From NCBI RefSeq assembly GCF_003033885.1, contig NZ_CP024081.1:2028467-2092466 (forward strand): 64,000 nt of DNA, given 5' to 3'. The notes under the pieces were generated by a model. That model did no database searches, was not told the DNA's origin, and saw only the letters and a list, made by a program, of their open reading frames with translations. Numbering within the stretch: position 1 is the first letter of the stretch; each line of letters opens with the position of its first letter. Below, in pieces: positions 63,155-64,000 of this stretch. This DNA is from Pseudomonas rhizophila. GTDB taxonomy: Bacteria; Pseudomonadota; Gammaproteobacteria; Pseudomonadales; Pseudomonadaceae. The position numbers and the translations under genes were made by a program.

Positions 63155-64000
63155 TCAAGCGGCGGCGACTTCCTGCGGCTCAAAACTGTCCGCCCGCGCC
63201 ATCTGCCACATCCGCGAATAAAACTCCCCATTGACCTCACCCGTCAGCAATTCCCCCGGTTTCAAGAACACATGCAACTGGGAAAACAGTTTGATTTCAG
63301 TGGCGGACATGCGGCGGACCAGATGTTTGGGTTGCAGTTGTGAAGGATGCTCGAGGCCGGCGGCGGCGAGCATTTCGGCCAGGGCCTTGAGGGTGTTGCG
63401 GTGGAAGTTGTAGACCCGCTGGGCCTTGTCCGGCACAACCAGGGCGCGCTGGCGCAGGGTGTCCTGGGTGGCGACGCCGGTAGGGCATTTGTTGGTATGA
63501 CAGCTTTGGGACTGGATGCAGCCGATGGCGAACATGAAGCCCCGCGCGGCGTTGGCCCAGTCGGCACCGATGGCCAGGACGCTGGCGATGTCGAAGGCGC
63601 TGACGATCTTGCCGCTGGCGCCGAGCTTGATCTTGTCCCGCAGGTTCAGGCCCACCAAGGTGTTGTGGACAAACAGCAGGCCCTCGCGCAATGGCACGCC
63701 AATGTGGTCGGTAAACTCCACTGGCGCTGCACCCGTGCCACCTTCCTTGCCGTCCACCACGATGAAGTCGGGCAGGATGCCGGTTTCCAGCATGGCCTTG
63801 GCGATGCCCATGAACTCCCAGGGGTGGCCCAGGCAGAACTTGAAGCCCACTGGTTTGCCACCGGACAATTCGCGCAGTTGTTGGACGAACTGCATCAGTT
63901 CGATCGGTGTGGAGAAGGCACTGTGGCGTGACGGTGAAACGCAGTCCTCGCCCATGAGGATGCCACGGGTTTCGGCGATTTCCCGGGTGACCTTGTGCTT
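63155..64000 (-). CDS. FMN-binding glutamate synthase family protein (5' end outside window)
   Basis: About 281 C-terminal residues; the frame continues unbroken to base 64000 and beyond. GltS-type synthase domain: FIVVDGKEGGTGAAPVEFTD (FMN/2-oxoglutarate site) and the Fe-S cluster cysteines in AIGCIQSQSCHTNKCPTGVAT. This family resembles the synthase half of GltB without the glutaminase domain. Function in Pseudomonas is not established. Confidence 0.88.
   Translation of the reverse strand, partial: KHKVTREIAETRGILMGEDCVSPSRHSAFSTPIELMQFVQQLRELSGGKPVGFKFCLGHPWEFMGIAKAMLETGILPDFIVVDGKEGGTGAAPVEFTDHIGVPLREGLLFVHNTLVGLNLRDKIKLGASGKIVSAFDIASVLAIGADWANAARGFMFAIGCIQSQSCHTNKCPTGVATQDTLRQRALVVPDKAQRVYNFHRNTLKALAEMLAAAGLEHPSQLQPKHLVRRMSATEIKLFSQLHVFLKPGELLTGEVNGEFYSRMWQMARADSFEPQEVAAA

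Overview
The window is chromosomal DNA of a Pseudomonas, most likely of the P. fluorescens group. The evidence is high GC content, protein sequences close to Pseudomonas orthologues throughout, gene neighbourhoods shared with P. aeruginosa PAO1 as I remember them (dauBAR, rhlB, aapJQMP, ndpA-hupN-rlmF-valS-holC-pepA-lptFG, lepA-lepB-rnc-era-recO-pdxJ, mltF-purL, purT), and many REP/REPIN repeats of the fluorescens type. Most of the window is core genome. The accessory parts are an IS3-family fragment at the left edge, an mqsRA toxin-antitoxin pair, a MITE-like palindrome, a CS1/cable-type (alpha) pilus operon and a RAYT transposase flanked by its REPINs.

Layout. 1-300: end of an IS3-family element sitting in a REP repeat. 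400-3300: dauBAR operon for D-arginine/D-amino acid use. 3.3-5.6 kb: RNA helicase RhlB and an esterase. 5.6-10.3 kb: aapJQMP amino acid ABC importer behind a long leader with a candidate sigma-54 promoter. 10.3-11.2 kb: mqsRA. 11.4-15 kb: CynX-type MFS transporter, SnoaL-like protein, GIY-YIG protein, GST-like protein and a small secreted protein. 15.3-24.2 kb: glutaredoxin, ndpA, hupN, rlmF, valS, holC, pepA. 24.5-26.8 kb: MITE-like element and lptFG. 27-33 kb: lepA, lepB, rnc, era, recO, pdxJ. 33-39.2 kb: mltF and purL, divergent. 39.4-43 kb: housekeeping hydrolases, gamma carbonic anhydrase and small proteins. 43.3-47.3 kb: OprB porin and PQQ glucose dehydrogenase. 47.6-49.4 kb: purT and a VUT transporter. 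49.6-51 kb: siderophore-interacting protein with a PadR regulator. 51.4-57.2 kb: five-gene alpha-pilus operon. 57.2-60.4 kb: a large bifunctional penicillin-binding protein. 60.5-61.3 kb: RAYT between inverted REPINs. 61.6-63 kb: ProY-like permease. 63.15 kb to the end: an FMN-binding glutamate synthase family gene that runs off the edge.

Several modules fit together functionally. OprB and Gcd form a glucose entry and periplasmic oxidation pair. The pilus operon encodes major pilin, usher, chaperone, second pilin and tip adhesin in one direction. PadR and the siderophore-interacting protein overlap by 4 nt and lie behind a strictly 18-bp-phased array of four GATATATC palindromes. REPINs mark many gene ends. 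I found no CRISPR array, tRNA, rRNA or prophage. The least explained sequence features are the GATATATC array, the palindromic element in front of lptF, the structured aapJ leader, and the gap between lepB and rnc where a DUF4845 gene is expected.
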